64,000 bases of DNA from NCBI RefSeq assembly GCF_003937945.1, contig NZ_RSEC01000039.1, positions 62,001-126,000 on the forward strand, written 5' to 3'. How positions within the stretch are numbered: the first letter of the stretch is position 1; the number at the start of each line of letters is the position of its first letter. The translations under genes and the position numbers were made by a program. Source of the DNA: Amycolatopsis eburnea (GTDB taxonomy: Bacteria > Actinomycetota > Actinomycetes > Mycobacteriales > Pseudonocardiaceae). Below the pieces are notes generated by a model, which saw only the letters and a program-made list of their open reading frames with translations, was not told the DNA's origin and made no database searches. Shown one piece after another: positions 42,034 to 51,115 of the stretch.

Positions 42034-43319
42034 TGGTTACCGAAGGACCACTGACTGCCGCACAAATCTTCGAGCAGGTTACCGGCGGCGAGGGAACTCG
42101 ATACCTTCTCGACGCTCAGGACGGCGCTAGCCAGCTGACTCGGCGGATGGTCGAGCGGGCCGAGCGGATCAACGCCCTCCGGGCCAAGACCATGAGCGGC
42201 TGGCAAGGCGGCGCCGGAAACGCCGCTGCGGACGCGACGGCGCCGCTCATGCAGGCCGCGATGGACGACGCCATTCACCTTCGGAACGCGCAAACCGCGG
42301 TCGAAGCCCAGATCGGTGCTTTCGGGACCGCGAAGAACTCCGTGAAGCCGGTCTCGGCTCAGCCTCCCGAAATCACCGCCAAGGACGTTCTCGACACGTT
42401 CACGGGCGATGGCAAGTCGTACCAGACCAAGGTTGCGGGGTGGCAGGCTGACAGCCAGGCCAACATCGACGTCTTCCGCGTCTACCACTCCGCCAGCACC
42501 GCCAACGGCACGCAGATGCCCGCCCAGTACGCCCAGCTGACCGACTCCGGCGCGCCGATCACGATGGATACCGGGACGCCGCCGCCCACGGGCAGGACCA
42601 CCGATACCGAGTGGCGAGCGCGAGACCGGCAGCAGACTCGTCAGCAAGTTGTCCCGGACCAGACTCAGTTCCGGCCCGGCACGCAGACCGGGCAAAACCA
42701 GACCGGGCAGGACCAGACCGCGCAGAACCGAACCGGGAGCAACCAGACCGGGCACAACCAGTCTGGGCAGAACCAGGACCAGATCGGCGCCCGCCCGCCG
42801 GGCACCGTCGCTCCGGCTGCCTCGGACGGCACGCACGCGAACAGCTACGTCCCCAACCCCGCCATGCCGCCCGCGGCCGGCGGTGGGTACCAGTTCGGGC
42901 CGACCGGGCAGCCGATCAACTCGCTCGGACCGGGTGGGTCCGGTCCGTACGGGCCCGGAAGTGAGTTCGGGCCGGGAAGCGGGTTCGGTCCCGGCTCGGG
43001 CAGCGGCGGTTACCGCGGCACCGGCAGCGGCGTGGTGAGCGAGCCAGGCGGACGCGGGGTGGGAGCGGGCCCCGGCTCGGGGCGGGGCGTGCCCGGCGAG
43101 CGCGTTGCCGGTGGGCGGCCCGGTGCGGTCGGCGCCGCCGGTGGACGGGGTGCCAATGGGATGCCCATGGGCGCCGTCGGCGGGCAGGGCAAGAAAGAGG
43201 AGGACAAGGAGAAGAAGGCCGCGGCCTATCTCCGCAATCCCGATCCGGAGGGCATCTTCGGCGGCGACATCGAAAAGCCGATGCCACCCGTGATCGGCGA
43301 AAAGCGCTCGCCGCGCTAG
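42033..43319 (+). CDS. PPE-like ESX substrate with Gly/Gln-rich tail
   Basis: 428 residues. The first about 180 are helical with WQG at 57-59 (the WxG turn between two helices), as in PPE/WXG proteins. From about 195 the chain is low-complexity: a QTGQNQTGQDQ-type Gln/Asn/Thr/Gly repeat, then a Gly/Pro-rich segment with GPGSEFGPGSGFGPGSG. It ends in a charged, lysine-rich stretch and GIFGGDIEKPMPPVIGEK. Such proteins are bound by EspG in the cytoplasm and secreted by type VII systems. The final residues recur in homologues of this class (recollection). It overlaps the DUF3558 stop by one base. Confidence 0.78.
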   Translation: MVTEGPLTAAQIFEQVTGGEGTRYLLDAQDGASQLTRRMVERAERINALRAKTMSGWQGGAGNAAADATAPLMQAAMDDAIHLRNAQTAVEAQIGAFGTAKNSVKPVSAQPPEITAKDVLDTFTGDGKSYQTKVAGWQADSQANIDVFRVYHSASTANGTQMPAQYAQLTDSGAPITMDTGTPPPTGRTTDTEWRARDRQQTRQQVVPDQTQFRPGTQTGQNQTGQDQTAQNRTGSNQTGHNQSGQNQDQIGARPPGTVAPAASDGTHANSYVPNPAMPPAAGGGYQFGPTGQPINSLGPGGSGPYGPGSEFGPGSGFGPGSGSGGYRGTGSGVVSEPGGRGVGAGPGSGRGVPGERVAGGRPGAVGAAGGRGANGMPMGAVGGQGKKEEDKEKKAAAYLRNPDPEGIFGGDIEKPMPPVIGEKRSPR

Positions 43320-43344
43320 CACCACACCAAAGGGGAGGAAACGC

Positions 43345-44100
43345 GTGGTGCGCAACCAAGTTGAAATTTCGCTGGACACCCTGCTGACCGCGATGCGGCA
43401 AGCAGGATGCGGTGAGCCGCACCAGGTTTTCGCCGGTGGGTTGCGGTACGTTCCGCCGTCCTTGGCGAGCCGGGTGAATCGTGCGGCGTTCGAGGAGCTG
43501 AGCGAGTACGGATTCACCCAGGGGGACGGGTTCACGTCCGAATTCGAGGAGATCCTGCAGCTGCTCGACCGCCCGGCGACCGAATACTTCGCCTATGCCC
43601 GTGACATGGACGAACAGTGCGGTGTCCTGGTCGCCGTCCAGGGGCGGTCCGCGGTCGCCGCGCGGTGCCAGGGCGACCGTGTCTGGCTCAAGACCGTTTC
43701 GCCGGACAGCAGCCCGGTCGACGCGTTGATCGCCCACCTGCCGCAGTACGCGCCGGCCCGCTTTACGCCGTTTTCGATAACCCAGGAAGAATTCCGGCGG
43801 GAAGAAGAAGTCGACGACATCTACGACAACGGTCCGACACGAAGCCGCGACGCCCGGCAGCTCGACAAGATCTTCGGTCAGCCCCACTACGGTGTCGGCC
43901 AGTTCTACGCGGCGATGCGCAGCCCGGGCGGACCACGGACGATGACCCGGGATTCGGTCAGCTACCTCGACGTCGACTCCGGGCGCATCGCCATGACGCT
44001 CACGGGCTCACCGGACAACCGGTACATCACCGTGCTGCCCGGCGAGCCGGGCTTGCTGGCCCGGAAAGTCGCCGCCCTGCGGGCGAGCCTCGACCACTGA
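43345..44100 (+). CDS. EspG-family type VII secretion chaperone
   Basis: 251 residues. The pattern fits EspG (ESX secretion-associated protein): an N-terminal ISLDTLLTAMRQAGCGEPH, a mid segment VLVAVQGRSAVAARCQGDRVWL and the C-terminal GQFYAAMRSPGGPRTMTRDSVSYLDVDSGR. EspG binds the tip of PPE proteins in the cytoplasm and keeps them secretion-ready; the PPE-like gene directly upstream (26-base gap) is its presumed client. AGGGGAGGAAAC precedes GTG 43345 at good distance. Its last 93 bases overlap the convergent XRE gene. Confidence 0.87.
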   Translation: MVRNQVEISLDTLLTAMRQAGCGEPHQVFAGGLRYVPPSLASRVNRAAFEELSEYGFTQGDGFTSEFEEILQLLDRPATEYFAYARDMDEQCGVLVAVQGRSAVAARCQGDRVWLKTVSPDSSPVDALIAHLPQYAPARFTPFSITQEEFRREEEVDDIYDNGPTRSRDARQLDKIFGQPHYGVGQFYAAMRSPGGPRTMTRDSVSYLDVDSGRIAMTLTGSPDNRYITVLPGEPGLLARKVAALRASLDH

Positions 44101-44856
44101 CTCGTACCGGGCGGCGAGCTGCTCGATCAGCCGCCGCGACCGCATCGGGTCGAGCGCGACCGAGTCCAGCGTGGCCACAGCACGAACGTAGGGCTCGACA
44201 TGGGCAGCCTGGTCGAGAACCAGTCCGGATCCGGGCTGCTCGACGTACACCAGCGGGCCGGCGTCGGCGAAGTCGAGCAGCTCGAAGCCCGCAGGATGGC
44301 GGCCGGCGCCGAACGGTACGACGCGCACCTCGACCTGCGCGCGCTCCGTCATCGCGGCCAGCTGCCTCAGTTGGTGCGCCATCAGCCGGGGGCCGCCGGC
44401 CACGCGGTGGAGCGCTACCTCGTCGACATAGGCCAGCAGCGTCGGACCGGACTTGCGGTCGAGCACCGACTGGCGCTCCGGCCTGAGGTTCGGCACGGCC
44501 GGCAACGAGCCGGCGTATCCCGACGTCTGCAGGAGCACGGGGATCGAGGTGACCGCGGACTCGACGATCCGGACCGCTTCGGCTTCGTACCGCGCAAGAA
44601 CCTCGGCCTCGCGTGACATCTCGAGCAGTTTGGCCCGCCGGGCGCCGGTCACCTGGTAGACCGCCAGCAATGCGGCGACTTCTTCGCTCGAAGCGTTGCG
44701 CAGGCCGGTTTCCATGCGGCTCAACGTTGCCTCGGACCACCCCAGTTTGCCCGCCACCTCGACCATGGCGAGCTTGCACGCCCGGCGTTCGGCCCGCAAT
44801 CCCTCGGCAAAACCACGAGCCTGCGGCTTGGGTAAGGGAAAGCCGGCCGAACACAA
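44008..44856 (-). CDS. XRE-family regulator with DUF5753 domain
   Basis: 282 residues. The N-terminal helix-turn-helix covers FAEGLRAERRACKLAMVEVA and GWSEATLSRMETGLRNA; the rest is the DUF5753 ligand-like domain (VTSIPVLLQTSGYAGSLPAV, MTERAQVEVRVVPFGAGRHP, VRAVATLDSVALDP). Such regulators are abundant in Amycolatopsis and Streptomyces, frequently beside small DUF397 genes; none is present here. The start is uncertain: TTG 44856 gives the usual short lead before the HTH. The gene follows the nuo terminator by 19 bases and converges on espG with 93 bases of coding overlap. Confidence 0.8.
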   Translation of the reverse strand: MCSAGFPLPKPQARGFAEGLRAERRACKLAMVEVAGKLGWSEATLSRMETGLRNASSEEVAALLAVYQVTGARRAKLLEMSREAEVLARYEAEAVRIVESAVTSIPVLLQTSGYAGSLPAVPNLRPERQSVLDRKSGPTLLAYVDEVALHRVAGGPRLMAHQLRQLAAMTERAQVEVRVVPFGAGRHPAGFELLDFADAGPLVYVEQPGSGLVLDQAAHVEPYVRAVATLDSVALDPMRSRRLIEQLAARYESVVEARPQGGDFPGQQARLAGQHGDVPVVR

Positions 44857-44874
44857 CCCGTCCAGGGCGCAGAA

Positions 44875-44911
44875 CGAAGGCCACCACCAGAGGTTCTGGT
44901 GGTGGCCTTCG
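44875..44911. terminator. Perfect 17-bp hairpin after nuoN
   Basis: Arms 44875-44891 and 44895-44911 are exact complements with a 3-base loop. The left arm reads CGAAGGCCACCACCAGA. It lies 11 bases beyond the nuoN stop and just before the XRE start, so it should end the 14-gene nuo transcript and insulate the regulator gene. Confidence 0.85.
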
Positions 44912-44922
44912 GCAGATGAAAC

Positions 44923-46491
44923 TCAGAGCGCGAAGCCGCCCGAACCGGCCCACCCCAGCGCGAACGCCGGGACCAGGCCCAGCACCAGCGTCACCGCCGT
45001 GCCCAGGAAGATCGCCGTTCCCGTGCCGAAGCCCGGGACCGTTACCGAGGGGCCGTCGGCGGCCGGCTCGGAGAAGTACATCAGGACGATCACGCGGAGG
45101 TAGAAGAACGCCGCCACCGCGCTGAACACCAGGGCCACCACCACCAGCGGGGCCATGCCGTCGGACAGCGCCGCCGAGAACACCACGAACTTGCCCACGA
45201 AGCCCGACGTCAGCGGGATGCCGGCCAGGGCCAGCAGCAAGAACGTGAACACCGCCGCCAGCAACGGGGAGCGCTTCGCCAGGCCGGCCCACGCCGAGAG
45301 GTGCGTTGCCTCGCCCGAGGAGTCGCGGACCAGGCTGATCACGCCGAACGCCGCCAGCGTCGTGAAGCCGTACGCCAGCAGGTAGAACAGCGTGCTGGAC
45401 AGGCCGTCGCGGGTCATCGCGATCGCGCCGATGAGCAGGAAGCCCGCGTGGGCGATCGACGAGTACGCGATCATGCGCTTGACGTCCGTCTGCGTGAGGC
45501 CGAGCACCGCGCCGATCACCATCGAGATGATCGCTACGCCCCACAGGACCCCGCGCCACTCCCACGACGTCGGCGAGAACGCCACCGACAGCACCCGCAG
45601 GATGCCGCCGAAGGCCGCGACCTTCGTGCACGCCGCCATGAACGCCGTGACCGGGGTCGGGGCGCCCTGGTAGACGTCCGGGGTCCACGTGTGGAACGGG
45701 CCGACCGAGCCCTTGAACAGCAGGCCGACGACCAGCAGGCCGATGCCCGCGAACAGGAGCGTGTCCGAGCGGTCCGAACCCGCTGCCGCCGCGGCGATGT
45801 CGCCCAGCTTCACCGAGTTCGCGTAGCCGTACAGCAGCGCCAGGCCGTACAGGAAGAACGCCGAGGAGAACGCGCCCAGCAGGAAGTACTTGACCGCCGC
45901 TTCCTGGGACAGCAGCCGGCGGCGGCGCGCGAGGCCGCACATCAGGTACAGCGGCAGCGACAGCACTTCCAGCGCGATGAACATCGTCAGCAGGTCGTTC
46001 GCCGCGCAGAACGCCATCATGCCGCCGAGGGCGAACAGCGTCAGCGGGAACACCTCGGTCTGCATCACCGTCGCCGTCTGGGCGCGGTCCTGGACCGTGC
46101 CCGGGCGGATGCCGGCCTGCGCGACCAGCGCGCCGCCCGGCTCGACCACGCGGTCCGAGATCAGCAGCACCGCGCCGAGGGCCAGCGCCAGGAGCGTGCC
46201 CCAGAGGAACAGCGCCGGGCGGTCGATCGAGATCGCGCGGCTGAACGTCGTGACGCCGCCCGCCGGGGCGGACCCGGTCGCGTACACGATCAGCGCGACG
46301 CCCGCGCCGACGATCGCGACCAGGCTCAGGACCACCTGCGAGCGGAACCGCGAGCCCTTCGGGAAGAACGCCTCGACCAGCACGCTCAGGCACGCCGCGC
46401 CGAAGACGATCAGCACCGGCAGCACGGCCGGGTAGTCGACCGACGGCACCTGCACCGGCTGCGGTGCCTGGGTCAGGAGGATGTCGAGCAC
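44923..46491 (-). CDS. nuoN: NADH-quinone oxidoreductase subunit N
   Basis: 522 residues, about 14 membrane helices, antiporter-like proton-pumping subunit of the complex I membrane arm. Typical elements are FKGSVGPFHTWTPDVYQGAP (lysine in the proton path), QTDVKRMIAYSSIAHAGF and LAGIPLTSGFVGKF. GTG 46491 follows the nuoM stop by 2 bases. It is the last gene of the operon; the terminator hairpin follows. Confidence 0.96.
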   Translation of the reverse strand: MLDILLTQAPQPVQVPSVDYPAVLPVLIVFGAACLSVLVEAFFPKGSRFRSQVVLSLVAIVGAGVALIVYATGSAPAGGVTTFSRAISIDRPALFLWGTLLALALGAVLLISDRVVEPGGALVAQAGIRPGTVQDRAQTATVMQTEVFPLTLFALGGMMAFCAANDLLTMFIALEVLSLPLYLMCGLARRRRLLSQEAAVKYFLLGAFSSAFFLYGLALLYGYANSVKLGDIAAAAAGSDRSDTLLFAGIGLLVVGLLFKGSVGPFHTWTPDVYQGAPTPVTAFMAACTKVAAFGGILRVLSVAFSPTSWEWRGVLWGVAIISMVIGAVLGLTQTDVKRMIAYSSIAHAGFLLIGAIAMTRDGLSSTLFYLLAYGFTTLAAFGVISLVRDSSGEATHLSAWAGLAKRSPLLAAVFTFLLLALAGIPLTSGFVGKFVVFSAALSDGMAPLVVVALVFSAVAAFFYLRVIVLMYFSEPAADGPSVTVPGFGTGTAIFLGTAVTLVLGLVPAFALGWAGSGGFAL

Positions 46492-46493
46492 GG

Positions 46494-48044
46494 TTACTTG
46501 CCTCCCTGGACCGCGGACAGCGTCTGCTGCACCGTCGGGGTGACTGTGTCGAGCACCGGCTTCGGGTAGAAGCCGAGGAAGATGATCAGCACGACCAGCG
46601 GGGCGAGGATCGCGATCTCCCGGCCACCCAGGTCGCGGATGGCCTTCTTCGCACCCAGCTCCGGCGCGATGGCCGTGCCCGGGCCCCCGCCGACACCCAC
46701 GAGAGCGTCACCGCGGACCGGGCCCTGGAACACCCGCTGGTAGAGCCACAGGACGTACGCCGCGGCCAGGACCATGCCGACCGTCGCGAGGATCGTGTAG
46801 ACCGGCTGGTCCACATAGGACCCGATGAGCACCAGGAACTCCGAGACGAAGGAGTTGGTGCCCGGCAGGGACAACGTGGACAGACCGGCGAGGAGGAACA
46901 GGCCCGCGAGCAGCGGCGTCACCTTCGCCATGCCGCCGTAGTCGGAAATGCGGGACGACCCGCCGCGCGCGATCACCAGGCCGATCACCACGATCAGCAT
47001 GCCGGTCGCGAGGCTGTGGTTGAGCATGTACGTCGCCGAGCCGACCATCGCCTGCTCGTTGAACGCGAAGATGCCCAACGAGATGAAGCCGAAGTGCGCG
47101 ATGGACACGTACGCGATGAACCGCTTCATGTCCCGCTGCCCCGCGGCCAGGATCGAGCCGTAAAGGACGCCGACCACCGAGAGCACCAGCACCAGCGGGG
47201 CCAGGGTCTTGCTCGCGTCCGGGAACATCGGCAGGCAGTAGCGCAGGAACCCGAACGTGCCGACCTTGTCCAGCACGCCGACCAGCAGGACGGCGACGCC
47301 GATCGGCGCCTCCCCCGCCGCGTCCGGCAGCCAGGTGTGGAACGGCACCAGCGGCGCCTTGATCGCGAAGGCCAGGAAGAACCCGAGGAACAGCCAGATC
47401 TGCGTGGACAGCGGCGCGTCGCGCACCACCGTGACCAGCGTGGCCCAGTCGAACGTGCCCTTGCCGAGCTTGTCCGACGCCAGCGAGTACGCCCCGATCG
47501 CCGACGCCAGCATGATCAGGCCGCCGAGGAACGAGTAGAGGAAGAACTTCACCGCCGCGTACTGCCGGTTCGCGCCGCCGTAGCCGCCGATGAGGAAGTA
47601 CATCGGGATCAGCATGATCTCGAACAGCACGTAGAACAGGAAGACGTCGGTCGCGGCGAACACGCCGATCGTGAGCGCTTCCTGCAGCAGGATCAGCGAG
47701 AGGAACCCGCCCGCGCTGCGCCCGGCGGGGAGCTTGTCCACCGCGCCGAGCCCGCCGACGACGATCGGCACCAGCAGCGCGATGACCGCGATCATGATCA
47801 GCGCGATGCCGTCGGTGCCGAACGCGATGTGCACGCCGAAGCTGGGGATCCAGTCGAAGCTCGACGTCATCTGCAGCCGAGGCCCGGACGCGTTGTAGCT
47901 GAGCCAGAACGGGATCACCAGCAGGAACTCGAGGATCGAGAACCCGAGCGCGGCCAGCACCGCGGCGCGGTCGTTCCCCTTGAGGAACGCCAGCACCAGG
48001 GAACCGGCCAGCGGCACCAGGATGAGGATGAGCAACCAGGTCAT
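46494..48044 (-). CDS. nuoM: NADH-quinone oxidoreductase subunit M
   Basis: 516 residues, about 14 helices, second antiporter-like subunit. KAPLVPFHTWLPDAAGEAP with its conserved lysine and QRDMKRFIAYVSIAHFGF are diagnostic; an acidic residue in the SGG/YEIM-like FYVLFEIMLIPMYFLIGGYG matches the pumping glutamate region. ATG 48044 overlaps the nuoL stop by one base (TGATG). Confidence 0.97.
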   Translation of the reverse strand: MTWLLILILVPLAGSLVLAFLKGNDRAAVLAALGFSILEFLLVIPFWLSYNASGPRLQMTSSFDWIPSFGVHIAFGTDGIALIMIAVIALLVPIVVGGLGAVDKLPAGRSAGGFLSLILLQEALTIGVFAATDVFLFYVLFEIMLIPMYFLIGGYGGANRQYAAVKFFLYSFLGGLIMLASAIGAYSLASDKLGKGTFDWATLVTVVRDAPLSTQIWLFLGFFLAFAIKAPLVPFHTWLPDAAGEAPIGVAVLLVGVLDKVGTFGFLRYCLPMFPDASKTLAPLVLVLSVVGVLYGSILAAGQRDMKRFIAYVSIAHFGFISLGIFAFNEQAMVGSATYMLNHSLATGMLIVVIGLVIARGGSSRISDYGGMAKVTPLLAGLFLLAGLSTLSLPGTNSFVSEFLVLIGSYVDQPVYTILATVGMVLAAAYVLWLYQRVFQGPVRGDALVGVGGGPGTAIAPELGAKKAIRDLGGREIAILAPLVVLIIFLGFYPKPVLDTVTPTVQQTLSAVQGGK

Positions 48045-49945
48045 CAGGAGAACCTCACCAGCAGGAGAGCCGCCAGAAGCAGGAACGTGCCGCCCAGCAT
48101 CGACAGCGCGTAGGACCGGACGAACCCGGTCTGGAGCCGCCTCAGCCGGCCGGAGCCGCCGCCGAGGGAGGCGGCGAGGCCGTTGACCGCGCCGTCGACG
48201 CCGCGGTTGTCGACGAACACCAGCGCCCGCGCGAGCCAGGTGCCCGGGCGGGCGACCAGCGTCTCGTTGAGGGCGTTGCCGTACAGGTCCTTGCGCGCGG
48301 CGCGGGTGACGAAGGAGACGCGCTGCGGCTGTTCGACCGGGATGTCGCGGCGGAAGATCAGGTACGCGAGCACCACGCCGAGCACGGAGAACACGATCGC
48401 GGCGATGGAGATCACGCCCGCGCTCAACGGCGAGTGGTGCGCTTCCTCCAGCTCGCCGACCGACGGGGTCAGCCAGTGGGCGAAGCGGTCACCGAGTGCG
48501 AAGAACGCGCCGGCGCCGACCGAGCCGACCGCCAGCACCGCCATCGGGACCCACATGATCGCCGTGGACTCGTGCGGGTGGAAGTCGCGGCCGTCGGTGG
48601 ACTTGATGTCCTTCCAGCGCTCCTTGCCGAAGAACGTCATCACCATCAGGCGGGTCATGTAGAACGCGGTGAGCCCGGCGCCCAGCAGCGCCGCGCCGCC
48701 CATCACCCAGCCGCGCCAGCCGCCCTGGCCGAACGCCGCTTCGATGATCGCGTCCTTGGTGAAGAAGCCCGACAGCGGCGGGATGCCGATCAGGGCCAGG
48801 TACCCGAGGCCGAAGGTGATGAAGGTGATCGGCATCTTCTTGCGCAGGCCGCCGAACTTCCGCATGTCGACCTCGTCGTTCATGCCGTGCATGACCGACC
48901 CGGCCCCGAGGAACAGCCCGGCCTTGAAGAAGCCGTGCGCGACCAGGTGCATGATGCCCAGCGCGTACGCGATCGGCCCGAGGCCGACGGCGAGCATCAT
49001 GTAGCCGATCTGGCTGACCGTCGAGTACGCGAGGACCTTCTTGATGTCGTCGTACGCGCAGCCGATGATGCACCCGAGCAGCAGGGTGACCGTGCCGACC
49101 AGCGTGACGATCAGGCGGCCGTCTTCGGTGGCGTTGAAGATGTCCTTCGAGCGGGCCACCAGGTAGACGCCCGCGGTCACCATCGTCGCCGCGTGGATGA
49201 GGGCCGACACGGGGGTCGGGCCCTCCATCGCGTCCGGGAGCCACGCCTGCAGCGGGAACTGGCCGGACTTACCGCAGGCACCCAGCAGGAGCAGGATCGC
49301 CATCGCGGTGATCGCGCCCGTGGAGAACTTGCCGTCGCCGACCGCCTTGAAGACCTCGGCGTAGCCGGTCGAGCCCGCGTACTTGAACATGATGAAGATC
49401 GCCAGCGCCAGCCCGACGTCACCGACGCGGTTCATCAGGAACGCCTTCTTCGCCGCGGTCGCGGCGGACGGGCGGCCCTGGTACCAGCCGATGAGCAGGT
49501 AGGACGCGAGACCCACGCCCTCCCAGCCCAGGTAGAGCGTCACGAAGCTGTTGCCCAGCACGAGGACCAGCATCGAGGCGACGAAGAGGTTGAGGTAGGC
49601 GAAGAAGCGGTACCGGCCCTCGTCGTCGGCCATGTAGCCGATCGAGTAGTAGTGGATCAGCATGCCGACGCCGGTGATGAGCAGCACGAACGTCAGCGAC
49701 AGCGCGTCGATCCGCAGCCCGAAGTCCACCTGCAGCTGGCCGACCGGGATCCACGAGTACACCTTGGTGTCCACAGTGGACGACGTGTCGGCCGTGAAGA
49801 ACAGGATCAGCCCGTAGACGAAGGCGAGGGTGACGGTGGCACAGCCGAGCAGATGCCCCCAGGCCTTCGCCCGCTTGCCCGCCAGCAGCAGGATGAGGGC
49901 GCCGAGGCCAGGGAGGGCCACCAGCAGCCACGATGATGCGGTCAC
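48044..49945 (-). CDS. nuoL: NADH-quinone oxidoreductase subunit L
   Basis: 633 residues with about 16 helices including the long lateral C-terminal helix region of NuoL. Core motifs are GWEGVGLASYLLIGWYQGRP, GKSGQFPLQAWLPDAMEGP and HAATMVTAGVYLVARS. It is the distal proton pump of complex I. GTG 49945 is preceded by AGGAGACACC-type sequence; it lies 10 bases after nuoK. Confidence 0.97.
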   Translation of the reverse strand: MTASSWLLVALPGLGALILLLAGKRAKAWGHLLGCATVTLAFVYGLILFFTADTSSTVDTKVYSWIPVGQLQVDFGLRIDALSLTFVLLITGVGMLIHYYSIGYMADDEGRYRFFAYLNLFVASMLVLVLGNSFVTLYLGWEGVGLASYLLIGWYQGRPSAATAAKKAFLMNRVGDVGLALAIFIMFKYAGSTGYAEVFKAVGDGKFSTGAITAMAILLLLGACGKSGQFPLQAWLPDAMEGPTPVSALIHAATMVTAGVYLVARSKDIFNATEDGRLIVTLVGTVTLLLGCIIGCAYDDIKKVLAYSTVSQIGYMMLAVGLGPIAYALGIMHLVAHGFFKAGLFLGAGSVMHGMNDEVDMRKFGGLRKKMPITFITFGLGYLALIGIPPLSGFFTKDAIIEAAFGQGGWRGWVMGGAALLGAGLTAFYMTRLMVMTFFGKERWKDIKSTDGRDFHPHESTAIMWVPMAVLAVGSVGAGAFFALGDRFAHWLTPSVGELEEAHHSPLSAGVISIAAIVFSVLGVVLAYLIFRRDIPVEQPQRVSFVTRAARKDLYGNALNETLVARPGTWLARALVFVDNRGVDGAVNGLAASLGGGSGRLRRLQTGFVRSYALSMLGGTFLLLAALLLVRFS

Positions 49946-49955
49946 TCGGTGTCTC

Positions 49956-50255
49956 CTAGTACTTCAGCAGGTTGGTGTCGTCGACCGAGGCCGAGCGCCG
50001 GGTGCGGAAGATGGCCATGATGATCGCCAGGCCGACCACGACCTCGGCGGCCGCGACGACCATGACGAAGAACGCCATGATCTGGCCGTCGAGCCCGCCG
50101 TTGATCCGGGCGAACGTGACCAGCGACAGGTTCACCGCGTTGAGCATCAGCTCGATGCACATGAACACGACGATCGCGTTGCGCCGCACCAGCACGCCGA
50201 CCGCGCCGAGCGCGAACAGCAGCGCCGACAGCAGCAGGTAGTACGTCGGGGTCAT
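49956..50255 (-). CDS. nuoK: NADH-quinone oxidoreductase subunit K
   Basis: 99 residues, three membrane helices: YYLLLSALLFALGAVGVLV, NAIVVFMCIELMLNAVNLSL (conserved glutamate) and VVAAAEVVVGLAIIMAIFR (second conserved glutamate). These two glutamates lie on the proton path of the membrane arm. ATG 50255 overlaps the nuoJ stop as ATGA. Confidence 0.96.
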   Translation of the reverse strand: MTPTYYLLLSALLFALGAVGVLVRRNAIVVFMCIELMLNAVNLSLVTFARINGGLDGQIMAFFVMVVAAAEVVVGLAIIMAIFRTRRSASVDDTNLLKY

Positions 50256-51115
50256 TCCTTCTCCCCCTCGGTTTTCGAAGAGTCGGTGCCGACCAGCGCG
50301 TGCGCGTCCGGGTGCTCGACGTCGTCCGCGACCAGCTTGCGTTCCTTCGCCAGCTCGATCGCCGAGGTGGACTCGATGATCGCCGAGAGCGACTCCGGGG
50401 CGACCGAGCCGTCCGGCAGCAGGGCCGGCGTGGCCACCGAGTTGGCGGTGGCGAAGACACCCGGGCCGGGCAGCGGCGAGGGCCGGTCGTGCTCGCCGCG
50501 GAAGCGGGCGACGACCAGTTCCTTCTGGGTGCGCTTCCCGCCCTTGGCGTGCCGGTCGGTGAAGGCCAGCACCATCGCGCCGATGGCGGCGGTGATGAGC
50601 AGCGCCGACGTCAGCTCGAACGGGAACAGGTAGTCGGTGAAGATCAGCTTGCCGAGGCCCTTCGGACCGCCGCCGGCCGGCGTCGCCGAGTCGAGCGGCG
50701 TGGCCGGGGTGACGTTCTCCATCGCCCGGTAGATGCCGGTGGCCAGCAGCGCCGCCATCCCGATGCCGAGCACGGTGGCGGCGAGCCGCTGGCCGCGCAG
50801 GACCTCGACGACGGAGTCGGAGCTTTCGCGGCCGACCAGCATCAGCACGAACAGGAACAGCATCATGATCGCGCCGGTGTAGACGATGATCTGCGTGAAG
50901 CCCAGGAACGGCGCCGACTGGATCATGTACAGCGCGCCCAGGCTCAGCATCGTCAGGACCAGCCACAACGCCGAGTGCACGGCGTTGCGGGAGAAGATCA
51001 TGCCGAGCGCGCCGAGCAGGCAGAGCGGGCCGAGGATCCAGAACGCGATGGCCTCGCCGACGGAAACGCCCGCGGCGGCCCCGGTCGGGGCCTGGGTCAG
51101 GAGAGCGGCGATCAC
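50252..51115 (-). CDS. nuoJ: NADH-quinone oxidoreductase subunit J
   Basis: 287 residues: five helices with FLGFTQIIVYTGAIMMLFLF as the signature segment. An actinobacterial hydrophilic C-terminal extension of about 90 residues follows (rich in A, E, S), longer than in E. coli NuoJ. The start is GTG 51115, overlapping the nuoI stop (GTGA); the end overlaps nuoK. Confidence 0.95.
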   Translation of the reverse strand: MIAALLTQAPTGAAAGVSVGEAIAFWILGPLCLLGALGMIFSRNAVHSALWLVLTMLSLGALYMIQSAPFLGFTQIIVYTGAIMMLFLFVLMLVGRESSDSVVEVLRGQRLAATVLGIGMAALLATGIYRAMENVTPATPLDSATPAGGGPKGLGKLIFTDYLFPFELTSALLITAAIGAMVLAFTDRHAKGGKRTQKELVVARFRGEHDRPSPLPGPGVFATANSVATPALLPDGSVAPESLSAIIESTSAIELAKERKLVADDVEHPDAHALVGTDSSKTEGEKE

